The notes beneath the pieces were generated by a model. The model saw nothing but the letters and a program-made list of their open reading frames with translations. It had not been told where the DNA came from and made no database searches. Shown here piece by piece: positions 1 to 8,188 of a DNA stretch of 30,000 bases (its first letter is position 1; each line of letters begins with the position of its first letter). The stretch lies in assembly GCA_040905285.1 (NCBI GenBank), contig JBBDRV010000154.1:1-30000 (forward strand). The letters are read 5' to 3'. This stretch comes from JBBDRV01 sp040905285. GTDB lineage: Bacteria > Bacteroidota > Rhodothermia > Balneolales > Balneolaceae. Made by a program: the position numbers and the translations under genes.

Positions 1-1
1 T

Positions 2-118
2 ACAATATTCAACCTGGCGGCCAGTCGTAAGCTGAATCACCGGGCTGAAGTGATCCAGGGCGTTCTCGAAGACGACTGCAGCCTGCTGTTAAAGAATTTT
101 TTTACAGGAAGGAGATAA
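2..118 (+). CDS. 3' end of an unrecognised protein (partial)
   Basis: An open frame enters from the left edge and ends at TAA 116-118, giving 38 C-terminal residues that end in LLLKNFFTGRR. It has no stops and looks like ordinary coding sequence, and it converges on the next minus-strand gene, whose stop lies 8 bases further on. The tail has a helical, charged composition but I cannot assign a family from so little sequence. The upstream part lies outside the window. Confidence 0.55.
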   Translation, partial: TIFNLAASRKLNHRAEVIQGVLEDDCSLLLKNFFTGRR

Positions 119-126
119 AGGGAAGG

Positions 127-1716
127 TCAAAACAGGCGTTTCTTAATCTGATCGATTCGCATACCTGCAGACTTTCTCCCGCTCATGGTAAAAACCGGCA
201 TGATGACCTTCAGGGAAATAAAAATGGTCAATAAAAGGCCGATAAACACCCAGACGGCATAATCCTGGTACAGGGTGTAAACATCGAGGAAATTCTGGCC
301 GATAAACATCGACAGGCCGACAAGAAGAGGAGTCCACAACAGGATGGACAGTAAAAAATACAATAGAAAGAGGGAGAATCTGGTCCTGACCATTCCTGCA
401 CTGAAATAGGTCGGGAATCTTGTCCCCGGAAGGAATCTGCTTACAAAAATTATCATCAGTCCGTTTTGCTTAAACAGGTTCTCCGCTTTTCTGACGTCCC
501 TTGCACGGATAAACCACCGGAAGGGCATTCTGCCAAGCATGGGGCTGCCCACCCAGCGTCCGAGCCAATAGATGGTTATATCCGCAACCAGAATACCGAA
601 AAAGCATGCGGCCGCCGCCGGTACAAAATCCAGGAATCCCTTGGCCACCAGCAGGCCCGCTCCGATACACGCAAGATCCTCACTGGCGACAGTCAGCAAA
701 GCCAGCAGTATCAGAACGACAAGCAGCGATAACCCGGTAAACATGGAAACCTGGTCCGGCACAAACGGAGCCCGGGATTTCCGGATACGTTCTGATGACG
801 CTTCACTCCTTGTTGCCGCTGCGGATGCCTCAACTTTTCCAAGGAACCGGGAAATTCGTTTCGATAAAACTGAATCTTTTTCAATAAACAGCAGATGGTT
901 TCCACTCAGAATGTCGATATCCGAATGAGGAAGCAGCCGGTGATTTTCAACTGCATTTTTCCGGCCTATGTATCTGTCGTCAAAGCCATGTATTATATAG
1001 ACCGGTTTATTGAATTGCCGCATCATCTCCCGTACAGGTCTTTGGTCCATGTCATACAGGGATCTTACAGCTGAATAGTTGAAATGAAACTGATTCAGAA
1101 GACCAAAATGCGGGGTCAGATAATCGAAAAACCAGTAGACAGGAAACTGGAGCAAATAGAGCGTTCTGTTTAACGTATGGTTGCCCAGCAGTTTTAATTC
1201 CTGCACGCCGGATGAAGACAGCAGAACGAGGGATTCGGGTTTGTAACCGGTCTTTGCCGCAAGGTAAAATGCAACACCCGCACCGTCGCCGAGTGCAGCG
1301 AGATGGAATGCATCCAGGTCCAGTTCCTCAATCACCCTTCCCACACTTTCCGCCTTGTCCTTAAGCCGGAAACCTCCATTCTGATCTGAAAACCCGTAGC
1401 CGGGATATTCCGGAATGATGACTTCGTAATTGTGTTCGCTGATTTTTTCAGCCAGGGGAAAAAGCGCCTCAGCGGAATAGATGATATCGTGAAGAATAAT
1501 CACCGGGACAGAAGATGGATCTCCCGGTTTCAGATGGTAGTAGGAAACAGACCTCTTGTCACTGTCTGATCCGGAGACGATTACTTTCTGATTCTTGTGG
1601 GTGAGGTCGGGGCGTCCGAGTGCAGCCGTTACACACCAGGACAAGGCCAGGGACAGCAGATAGGCTGCCAAAAACCAGATCCATGTCCGGGAAAAAAATC
1701 CTGAATGCTTTTTCAT
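127..1716 (-). CDS. alpha/beta-hydrolase-fold domain fused to a DedA/SNARE-associated membrane domain
   Basis: The protein has an N-terminal membrane segment (about residues 12-34), an alpha/beta-hydrolase-like domain (about 70-295), a linker, and a DedA-type membrane domain (about 325-510). Residues are numbered from a TTG at 1722. The DedA signature is clear: SRFLPGTRFPTYFSAGM at about 428-444. DedA proteins are integral membrane proteins implicated in lipid flipping and envelope homeostasis. In the hydrolase domain the acid (D248 in HGFDDRY) and the histidine (H276 in GNHLLF) are in place, but the nucleophile elbow reads ALGDG (143-147), with Gly where Ser, Cys or Asp is expected. That suggests a non-catalytic or binding role. 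I prefer the ATG at 1716, two bases after the stop of the upstream acyltransferase; the TTG at 1722 overlaps that stop. Translational coupling to the acyltransferase hints at a shared role in phospholipid handling. Confidence 0.85.
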   Translation of the reverse strand: MKKHSGFFSRTWIWFLAAYLLSLALSWCVTAALGRPDLTHKNQKVIVSGSDSDKRSVSYYHLKPGDPSSVPVIILHDIIYSAEALFPLAEKISEHNYEVIIPEYPGYGFSDQNGGFRLKDKAESVGRVIEELDLDAFHLAALGDGAGVAFYLAAKTGYKPESLVLLSSSGVQELKLLGNHTLNRTLYLLQFPVYWFFDYLTPHFGLLNQFHFNYSAVRSLYDMDQRPVREMMRQFNKPVYIIHGFDDRYIGRKNAVENHRLLPHSDIDILSGNHLLFIEKDSVLSKRISRFLGKVEASAAATRSEASSERIRKSRAPFVPDQVSMFTGLSLLVVLILLALLTVASEDLACIGAGLLVAKGFLDFVPAAAACFFGILVADITIYWLGRWVGSPMLGRMPFRWFIRARDVRKAENLFKQNGLMIIFVSRFLPGTRFPTYFSAGMVRTRFSLFLLYFLLSILLWTPLLVGLSMFIGQNFLDVYTLYQDYAVWVFIGLLLTIFISLKVIMPVFTMSGRKSAGMRIDQIKKRLF

Positions 1717-1718
1717 GG

Positions 1719-2504
1719 TCAATGAGCTGTACCAGCTCTCTTGTCAGTCTCTGTCAGGGCCGAATAAATACACTGTACCTCTTTATGAAGTTTTTCGGAG
1801 AGGGATTTACGCTCATTGTCCTTTATTGCCCCTCCGAAAGCTAACATGCAGTGAATCCGCCTGTTACCTGAAAGCCTGTAGATGTGTGCAAAAAATGAAA
1901 TATCACCGTGCCAGCACACGGATTCAGAGGCGGTAAGATCCCCTCCTTCGGTTCTGTAGGCAATGGCTGCAGAATGAACAGCTATGCCTTTTACAGCCGG
2001 CTGTTTCAGCAGTGAAGCCCGGAACGGACGTACACAGTCACCCTGAGAAGTGGTGCCTTCAGGAAACAGAATCATCCCCTGATAACTGTTTAATGCTTTG
2101 GATATCAGAGTATTTACCCTCTTCACGTCAACTCTTCTGTTGCGGTCTATAAATAGCACATCCATGGTCTTTATCATAAATCCTATAACAGGCCAGCGCC
2201 TGACATCGTTTTTTACAATAAAGGTACAGTCGAGCAGGCTGTACATTACGACCACATCTATGTAACTGAGATGGTTTGAAACCAGGAAAAACGGTGGTTT
2301 GGGGGCGGAACCCGACACCGTAATTTTTAAACTGAGGATAGCCGCCACCGTCACCGACCATATCCGTGTGCATTTGTTCCTCCAGGCTTCACGCCGGCAG
2401 TGAAACAGGCGGAGAGGCAAACGCGCAGCAACATACAGGACGTATATGGCCAGTGTGGCAACAGAGACAGACAGAAGCCGTATAACAGCCCTTGCATGTC
2501 TCAT
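1719..2504 (-). CDS. plsC: PlsC-type 1-acylglycerol-3-phosphate acyltransferase
   Basis: A 261-residue lysophospholipid acyltransferase-family protein. These enzymes transfer an acyl chain to lysophosphatidic acid at the inner membrane during phospholipid synthesis. The family's catalytic block NHxxxxD is present as NHLSYID near residue 78, and the substrate-binding block appears as FPEGTTS near residue 150. A hydrophobic N-terminal stretch (about 8-30) would anchor it to the membrane. It is the first gene of a two-gene unit: its TGA abuts the start of the hydrolase-DedA fusion. The frame stays open for about 37 codons upstream of the chosen ATG, but that stretch has no start codon. A second PlsC homologue lies at 23740-24516, so the exact substrate of each is open. 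Confidence 0.88.
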   Translation of the reverse strand: MRHARAVIRLLSVSVATLAIYVLYVAARLPLRLFHCRREAWRNKCTRIWSVTVAAILSLKITVSGSAPKPPFFLVSNHLSYIDVVVMYSLLDCTFIVKNDVRRWPVIGFMIKTMDVLFIDRNRRVDVKRVNTLISKALNSYQGMILFPEGTTSQGDCVRPFRASLLKQPAVKGIAVHSAAIAYRTEGGDLTASESVCWHGDISFFAHIYRLSGNRRIHCMLAFGGAIKDNERKSLSEKLHKEVQCIYSALTETDKRAGTAH

Positions 2505-2772
2505 TCGGCGAGATGGTTTGACTGGCCGGTAGGGTTCGCATGCGGGCCGATGCCCTGTTTCAGCAGAATCAGCATCACAATCAGTTATTTTAAAAGTTGA
2601 ATTGTATTTTACAGAACCGGATTAAGCAACGTCAGGTGACGTGTCGGACACCGGCAGCCGTGGCCGGCAGGACTGAAAACGTGTTGGAAACGATTAGCTC
2701 AATATTAATTTATATTGGGCGTTCAACAGAACCGCAACGCTTGTAAGATACGGATTGTTTACACAGCAGGTC

Positions 2773-3585
2773 ATGCTATACTACAAAACCTACATACTGG
2801 ACAAGGATAAGGACTGGGTGATTTTTATTCACGGTGCAGGCGGCTCATCCACGATCTGGTACCGGCAGATTAAAGCCTACAGAGAGAAATTCAACGTCCT
2901 TTTCATGGATCTCAGGGGCCATGGTCATTCCCGGCACGCCATACAGGAGCATTATAAAGAGAAATACACGTTCAAGATGATCAGCCTGGATGTTCTTGAC
3001 GTGCTTAACCACCTGGATATCGACAAGGCACATTTTGTGGGAGTATCTCTGGGGACCATCATCATCCGTACGATTGAAGAGCTGGACCCGGCACGGGTAC
3101 GATCCTCTGTTCTCTGCGGAGCGATTATGAGACTGAATGTCCGTTCCCGCTTTCTGGTGTGGTCCGGACACAAGCTAAAACGGCTGATTCCCTTTATCTG
3201 GCTATACAAATTGTTTGCGTGGGTTATTCTGCCTCGCGCCAATCATGAAGAATCACGGAATCTGTTCATCCGGGAAGCCGCTAAAATGGCAAAAAAAGAA
3301 TTTTTGAGGTGGTTCCGGCTCACCTACGAAGTCAATCCCCTTCTCAGATATTTCAGGGAATCAGAGAGCGGAAATCCCACTCTTTACATTATGGGTCGTG
3401 AAGATCACATGTTTTTGCCCCCGGTAAAGAAAATGGTCGAATCCCATCAAAAAAGCATTCTGACGATTATCGACGATTGTGGCCATGTCTGCAATATTGA
3501 AAAGCCGGATGAGTTCAACGAGATCTCCATCCGGTTTCTTCTTGAGCAGTCGAGAAAAGAAGAAGAGCTGGAAAAAGCCGGGTAA
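2773..3585 (+). CDS. alpha/beta-hydrolase-fold esterase/lipase-like enzyme
   Basis: A complete single-domain alpha/beta hydrolase of about 270 residues, probably cytoplasmic since no signal peptide is visible. Family landmarks are intact: an oxyanion HG motif (FIHGAGGSS), the LRGHGHS turn, the nucleophile elbow GVSLG with its Ser, a late Asp in MGREDHMF and the catalytic His in DDCGHVCNIEKP. The substrate cannot be predicted. I start at ATG 2773, which has AGCAGG just upstream; an in-frame TTG at 2755 would add six residues. The gene is divergent from plsC across a roughly 270-base spacer that would hold both promoters, and it converges on the secretin gene with only three bases between the stops. 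Confidence 0.85.
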   Translation: MLYYKTYILDKDKDWVIFIHGAGGSSTIWYRQIKAYREKFNVLFMDLRGHGHSRHAIQEHYKEKYTFKMISLDVLDVLNHLDIDKAHFVGVSLGTIIIRTIEELDPARVRSSVLCGAIMRLNVRSRFLVWSGHKLKRLIPFIWLYKLFAWVILPRANHEESRNLFIREAAKMAKKEFLRWFRLTYEVNPLLRYFRESESGNPTLYIMGREDHMFLPPVKKMVESHQKSILTIIDDCGHVCNIEKPDEFNEISIRFLLEQSRKEEELEKAG

Positions 3586-3588
3586 TGG

Positions 3589-5439
3589 CTAATCTCCATT
3601 GTCCCAGCCGAGCAGCTCTTCCGTAATAATGGTGGAGAGCCATGCTTCCGGCTGCATCTCACTCTGGATACGTCTGGTATAGTTGACAGCTTCTTCCAGA
3701 TCTTCAAATCCGGCGTAAGCCACAAAATAGTAGGCCGTTCCGGGATTGTAAAGTATGTGAGCGTCATACCCGTCCTGCTTCAGATTTCTGTACATTCTGC
3801 GGGCGTTGCTTTCTTCCACGAATGATCCGCCTATCGTATAAAAAAGGAGATTTGAATAGTCCCCGTTCATATTTTCCATCTCGACCGGCCTGTATTCCCC
3901 CTGGAATCTTGTCAGATCCTGCCGGTCAATTTGAGGATGTGTGATGTCTGTCCCCGGTCGTACTGAAACGGCTTCATCCGTTTCGGGGTCAACTGATGTC
4001 CCGGCTTCGGGGTCTGTTATGTCGTTTACAGGTTCAGGATCAGTCGGGGCAGTCTCTTCATTTGAATCTCCGGAAAGATCCCCGCGGACATTCTCTTCGT
4101 CTCCCCCGGAACCCGGATCGTCAAAAATCGATGCATCCGGTTCCTCCGACGACACAAAATCCAGCTCCTGCCTGTGTCTTACCTGTTGCAATTCAAGAAG
4201 CTCGCGCTTGGACTGCAGCTGACGGGTCATCCGGTCCGGTATCGATTCTTCGATCTCTGCCTGCACAAGTACAACCAGTTCAGTCTGTGAAATGTCCGTT
4301 GAATTATATCCGAAGAGGTATTTTAAACCGAAAAACCAGCCGGGCAGATCTTTCAGGATGGGCAGTCCCCTGCGGACTTCACTACTGTCCGTCCGGTAGA
4401 GCCCGGCGATTACCGTGCTTTCGCCATTCAGGAGCAGTGTATGTGTACTGGCCTGTTCTTTGCTGATAACCGTGCTGACCGGATCCGGCTGGGCGGATGA
4501 ACGTTCAACTTCCAGGTCCAGATAAATAAAGGTGGTGTCCTGGTAGTCGACGATCTGGGGTGTCACGGTAAGAATGGTGCCGGTGCTGAAAAACTGGTCC
4601 GTCACATTGCCGGCAAAATCCCGCTGCTTGATTGAAAAGTCTTCCCCAACCTGTATTCTCCCCTCCTCCGCATCCATCACCTTGACAGACGGTGTTGCCA
4701 GCACTTCCCCGAGGTTGTCCGCTTCAAATGCGCTGAATAAAGCCTGTACCTCAATACCGGCCCCCACATCCCCGAAATTTACCAGTGAATTAAAGACACT
4801 CTGGGACACATTCTGGGCTCCGGCGGCATTCACCGATACGAACCGGCTGTCAAACTGGCCCGGCAGTTGAGCATCCCCGTCTTCGCCAAGATAGCTGGAG
4901 ACGTCCGGGGGCACATTGTTCGTCAGGGTTGACCAGTCCACCCCCACTTCCATGAGAGCCCTCCTGCTGCCCTCGAAAAACGTGGCGTTGATCCGCACTT
5001 CCCTGGTAGCTGTGGTGGCAATTGTTTCCGCCCCGGGCTGCACCCGGCCTGCGGCCCCCTCCGGCGATTCCCGTTCTTCCGCCTGCTGGCGGGAGAGGAT
5101 TTCATACAAGTCCGGCTCTTCGTAAAGGGCCATGTTGTGCGCCCTGACTATGTAATGAAGAGCATCCTTCCAGTGCATCGGCGGGAGAGATAACCCGATA
5201 CTTCCGTTGAATCCCGTCCTGTCCAGGATGAATCTGTTTTCAAATTCCTTTGCAAACTCGTTGATTACTCCCACCGCATCCTGGAATGTGGTTTCCCGGT
5301 CAAGTGAAATGAGTTCATCGGGATCGGTATATTCATTCGGCAAGCGGTCCTGGGCCACAGCCTGGCTGCTCAGAGCAACCAGTGTAATCAGGAATAAAAT
5401 AAGAAATGCTGAAATTTTCGCGTATTTCATTTTTTTCAT
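3589..5439 (-). CDS. pilQ: type IV pilus secretin (PilQ-like) with C-terminal SPOR domain
   Basis: An outer-membrane secretin that would form the pore for the pilus fibre. It has a signal peptide (1-29, cut near AVA-Q), a short N-terminal STN/secretin-N-like segment (about 45-112), the secretin core (about 147-397, with the typical ATPSVKV, GTILTVTPQI and GLPILKDLPGWF blocks), an acidic low-complexity linker (about 430-505) and a SPOR-like peptidoglycan-binding domain (about 527-600). The periplasmic part is much shorter than that of classical PilQ, with no AMIN domains, and the SPOR tail is an unusual addition. It is the last gene of the pilus operon. Its ATG overlaps the upstream stop (ATGA) and has a strong GGAGGT ribosome site inside the last codons of pilO-pilP. 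Confidence 0.9.
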   Translation of the reverse strand: MKKMKYAKISAFLILFLITLVALSSQAVAQDRLPNEYTDPDELISLDRETTFQDAVGVINEFAKEFENRFILDRTGFNGSIGLSLPPMHWKDALHYIVRAHNMALYEEPDLYEILSRQQAEERESPEGAAGRVQPGAETIATTATREVRINATFFEGSRRALMEVGVDWSTLTNNVPPDVSSYLGEDGDAQLPGQFDSRFVSVNAAGAQNVSQSVFNSLVNFGDVGAGIEVQALFSAFEADNLGEVLATPSVKVMDAEEGRIQVGEDFSIKQRDFAGNVTDQFFSTGTILTVTPQIVDYQDTTFIYLDLEVERSSAQPDPVSTVISKEQASTHTLLLNGESTVIAGLYRTDSSEVRRGLPILKDLPGWFFGLKYLFGYNSTDISQTELVVLVQAEIEESIPDRMTRQLQSKRELLELQQVRHRQELDFVSSEEPDASIFDDPGSGGDEENVRGDLSGDSNEETAPTDPEPVNDITDPEAGTSVDPETDEAVSVRPGTDITHPQIDRQDLTRFQGEYRPVEMENMNGDYSNLLFYTIGGSFVEESNARRMYRNLKQDGYDAHILYNPGTAYYFVAYAGFEDLEEAVNYTRRIQSEMQPEAWLSTIITEELLGWDNGD

Positions 5440-6293
5440 TGTTGTACCTCCATGGTAATCTCTTCTATAATTCCACCCTTGTTTAATCTGAATACAGCAC
5501 GGCCTTCCCGGGCATCGATCATCTGCAGTCTGCCCAGATAAACCGGATCATTCAGGGTGAGATTGATCAGCCTCCCTTCCTGATTTTTAAGAAAAATACG
5601 TGAATTGCCGACTCCGATGAGTCTGCTGTCCTCGACGTTGGTGAGATTCTCTTCATTGGGTTCTATGCTCCTTATCAGGGGATAAAACGGGTTATGAAAC
5701 CGGGCGGGGGATTGCATGGAAACCTGCTGGTCCCCTTCAGACGTTTCGAAAGAGTCGGATCTGTCATAATAACTGTCGAGGACAAAACTGAAACTGGCGT
5801 TTCCATACTCGCCTGCTTCGTTTGTCGGCGAAAGGACCAGTTCATTGATTTTCTGTACAGGTCCGCTGTTTTCAATACGATTGATGAAATTATAAACAGA
5901 GCGGTAGGAACCCACGCCGGTCAGCGTTGAACTGACAATCCCGTACTGATCCAGGGTGGTTGAGTCGTTAAACACAAAATTAAATTCCACCCTTGGCCAG
6001 TCCGTATTGAGTTCGGACAGGAATCTGTAGATCCGGTCGGGGTCATTTGTGGGAAAAAGGCTCTTGTCAAACGATCCGATAAAATCCTCAGCACGTTCCA
6101 CAGCCGTCTGCATCACCGGAAATTTTTCTGCTACAGCTCTCATCTCTTCATACTGCTCACGTTTCTCATTGTGAACGGCTTGCAAATCGTCTATCTCACT
6201 TTTCTGAATAAAATAGATATAGCTGAATCCTCCTCCTCCAAGAAGTGCAAAGACGATCAGCAGTATCAGTGTATTTCTGACTCCGTAAGACAT
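5436..6293 (-). CDS. PilO-PilP fusion, pilus alignment protein
   Basis: The 285-residue protein begins with a transmembrane helix (about 7-29) and a coiled coil (about 30-65), followed by a PilO-like ferredoxin-fold region (about 80-175). A linker leads to a small all-beta region (about 200-283) that resembles PilP: an NPFYPL start, then a short block around DSRLIGVGNSRIF, NDPVYLG and a final EEITMEV strand. In proteobacteria PilO (membrane) and PilP (lipoprotein) are separate and link the inner-membrane platform to the secretin. Joining them in one chain would tether the PilP module without a lipid anchor. The order pilMN-pilOP-pilQ matches the classical pilMNOPQ cluster. The PilO assignment rests on architecture and context more than on strict motifs. 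Confidence 0.78.
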   Translation of the reverse strand: MSYGVRNTLILLIVFALLGGGGFSYIYFIQKSEIDDLQAVHNEKREQYEEMRAVAEKFPVMQTAVERAEDFIGSFDKSLFPTNDPDRIYRFLSELNTDWPRVEFNFVFNDSTTLDQYGIVSSTLTGVGSYRSVYNFINRIENSGPVQKINELVLSPTNEAGEYGNASFSFVLDSYYDRSDSFETSEGDQQVSMQSPARFHNPFYPLIRSIEPNEENLTNVEDSRLIGVGNSRIFLKNQEGRLINLTLNDPVYLGRLQMIDAREGRAVFRLNKGGIIEEITMEVQQ

Positions 6294-6303
6294 GGTCGAG
6301 GGC

Positions 6304-6456
6304 TAATTAGTGTTTGTAAGAAAACGCATAGTGTCCTAAAAAAACGTCAAGGTCAAGGCGCGCGAAGCCCCAAAAAGCACAGTGTACTAAGCGTACATGA
6401 GCATTTTTGGGGCAAGTGGAACGCAGAGATTGACGTTTTCTTAGAGACACTAATTA
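6304..6456. repeat. Palindromic MITE-like intergenic element within the pilus operon
   Basis: The spacer between pilM-pilN and pilO-pilP is almost wholly one long imperfect palindrome. Outer arms 6304-6326 and 6434-6456 match at 21 of 23 positions. A second left copy of the arm (6329-6350, TAGTGTCCTAAAAAAACGTC...) also pairs with the same right arm (6430-6452). Nearer the centre GCCCCAAAAA (6367-6376) pairs perfectly with TTTTTGGGGC (6404-6413), and TGTAC/GTACA (6383-6387 and 6393-6397) closes the loop. The right arm contains the TAG stop of pilM-pilN, and the left end stops ten bases before the pilO-pilP start. It codes for nothing evident. It could be a miniature inverted-repeat element, or an RNA hairpin that tunes expression within the operon. 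Confidence 0.75.
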
Positions 6457-8183
6457 ATGGATTCAAGGAATTCAACAATCCGTCTGGACGCTTCAGGCGT
6501 ATAGAGTCTGTCATCCGCGATAATGCGGTTGATTCTCATGGTAAATCGGAAGATGGTCCGTTCCCTGGTTTCAGCTCTTTGCACATTCATCAGCGTAACA
6601 TTTGAAAATTGTCTAGCAAGATCCGGTATGTTACTTTCATTCATGGAGACCCCCTCCACGTGGAGCCCGTCCGATGTTTCGCGGAAAGCGGAAATCCACA
6701 GTCCGCCGGTCTCTTCCACCGCCCGGTTAAACCGGTCGAATGAAACTGTCAGACGAATATTTCCTTCACTCAGCTCGTCCAGAAGAACCAGCTGTTCCTG
6801 GTAGCCGGCCAGCGTCTCCTCCATAATTTCCGTCTGCCGGACCGTTTGTTCCAACTCCGATATCAGCCTTTCATAACGCGTGTTTTCTGACTGAAGCCGC
6901 TCTGCCTCCGCGACATTCTGCTGATAAAAATGGTTCAGAACTATCGGGGATAATCCTATGGCTGCCAATAATAAAATACCATGCCATCTCAGCTTAAAAA
7001 CCTTTTGGCGCTCATGTATATACCGGGGAATAATGGAAAGGTCGGGATAGAGCTTGCCGGCCGTGCCGGACGCCCCGACAGCGACGGCGATCGCCGTGGT
7101 AAATTCCTTTATCTTCCATTCATCACTTGTCTCAACGTCAAACACGTCCGGGTTCAGCTGAAATTCAGCGACTTCTATATCCGGGAAGTTTTCTTCAAAA
7201 AAATCTATCGCTTCCCTGCCCAGAGTATTGTCACAAAGGATAAGGCGATCCAGTCCCGGTACGTCTCCTGTATCGAGCTGAAACAGAAGCTTGCTGAAGA
7301 CGGTGTTCAGAAATCCCCTGCTGCCTGTCCCCTCGTTAATAACCGGTGAAATCTGAAGCAGCTCATGGCCCCTGAAGAAAATAATACGACAATGGGCTTC
7401 CCTGAACTGGACAAGGCCGGTAATTTTATCAGCGTCATCGCGGGGGGCATAATTCAGTCTGTACAGGCCGGTGAGAGCAACTTCTTCGGGTAATACATCG
7501 CGGATGAAAATACTGCTTCTCTTGGAGATATCATTGATTCTGTTCAGAATCTTCAGAGAATCGGGTTCCCTGTCTACCGATGCAATGGACAGGATCCCCT
7601 CCCTGTTGATAAAATAATTATAGTGGTCGGGAGCCGGAATCCTGTCGTAAACGGATTGCAGCCGGTTTTCCACCAGGTCCCTGATCTCTTTTTTTTTGGC
7701 GGATAAATAATTTGCATCTTCGACAGACTGGAAGACCGTATCTCCGGACCGGATATTCAGCCCGATGTTATGTTTCCTGTTCTTTCCGTCCGCGTTAAGA
7801 TATGTGTAGAGAACCATTTCATTGGAATCGGCCTGGTCAGCCTCATCAACGATATCCGGTTCCTGTACCTCCGGCTCCTCTGAGTCATCCAGCAGTTCCA
7901 GATCGTCCAGGTCGTCCAGGTCATCAAAATCGATTTCTTCAGCACCCGGCTCCTGTTTTTCTTCACCTGCCTCGTCCAGGCCGAAGATATCGTCAGGTTC
8001 ATCCGCTGACTTGTCGCCGGAAACAGACGTGCCGTTGGAGTCAAACCCTGTGCCCAGCGGAGTGACAAGCTCACGCCTTTCGAGTGATTCCAGAAAAATC
8101 TTTTTGCCTGTCACCCTGATTTTCACCAGATCCAGTGACTTTTTATCCAGTACGATTCCGGTAAATTCTTTGGCTTTGAACAT
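6450..8183 (-). CDS. PilM-PilN fusion, pilus assembly protein
   Basis: Residues about 9-375 resemble PilM, the actin-like cytoplasmic ATPase-fold protein of the type IV pilus, opening with FTGIVLDKKSLDLVKI. It is interrupted by a very acidic insert (about 60-122, with DDLDDLDDLELLDD). Residues about 385-556 look like PilN: a short cytoplasmic lead-in (LSIIPRYIHERQK), one membrane helix (about 403-420), a coiled coil (about 425-470) and a periplasmic domain. PilN normally docks its cytoplasmic tail onto PilM, so a fusion makes that contact permanent. Numbering is from GTG 8189, which overlaps the pilT stop (TAGTG); I prefer ATG 8183, two codons later. The PilM nucleotide-binding residues are hard to confirm by eye and the domain may be degenerate. 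Confidence 0.82.
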   Translation of the reverse strand: MFKAKEFTGIVLDKKSLDLVKIRVTGKKIFLESLERRELVTPLGTGFDSNGTSVSGDKSADEPDDIFGLDEAGEEKQEPGAEEIDFDDLDDLDDLELLDDSEEPEVQEPDIVDEADQADSNEMVLYTYLNADGKNRKHNIGLNIRSGDTVFQSVEDANYLSAKKKEIRDLVENRLQSVYDRIPAPDHYNYFINREGILSIASVDREPDSLKILNRINDISKRSSIFIRDVLPEEVALTGLYRLNYAPRDDADKITGLVQFREAHCRIIFFRGHELLQISPVINEGTGSRGFLNTVFSKLLFQLDTGDVPGLDRLILCDNTLGREAIDFFEENFPDIEVAEFQLNPDVFDVETSDEWKIKEFTTAIAVAVGASGTAGKLYPDLSIIPRYIHERQKVFKLRWHGILLLAAIGLSPIVLNHFYQQNVAEAERLQSENTRYERLISELEQTVRQTEIMEETLAGYQEQLVLLDELSEGNIRLTVSFDRFNRAVEETGGLWISAFRETSDGLHVEGVSMNESNIPDLARQFSNVTLMNVQRAETRERTIFRFTMRINRIIADDRLYTPEASRRIVEFLESIN

Positions 8184-8188
8184 GAACA

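Noticed and set aside
3941..4466. Plus-strand frames opposite the secretin linker
   Set aside because: They lie entirely within the well-supported secretin gene and show only composition echoes of its acidic linker.
6304..6456. CRISPR-like or small-RNA interpretation of the palindromic element
   Set aside because: There is no regular array of direct repeats with spacers, and no promoter-terminator pair; a hairpin or miniature element explains it better.
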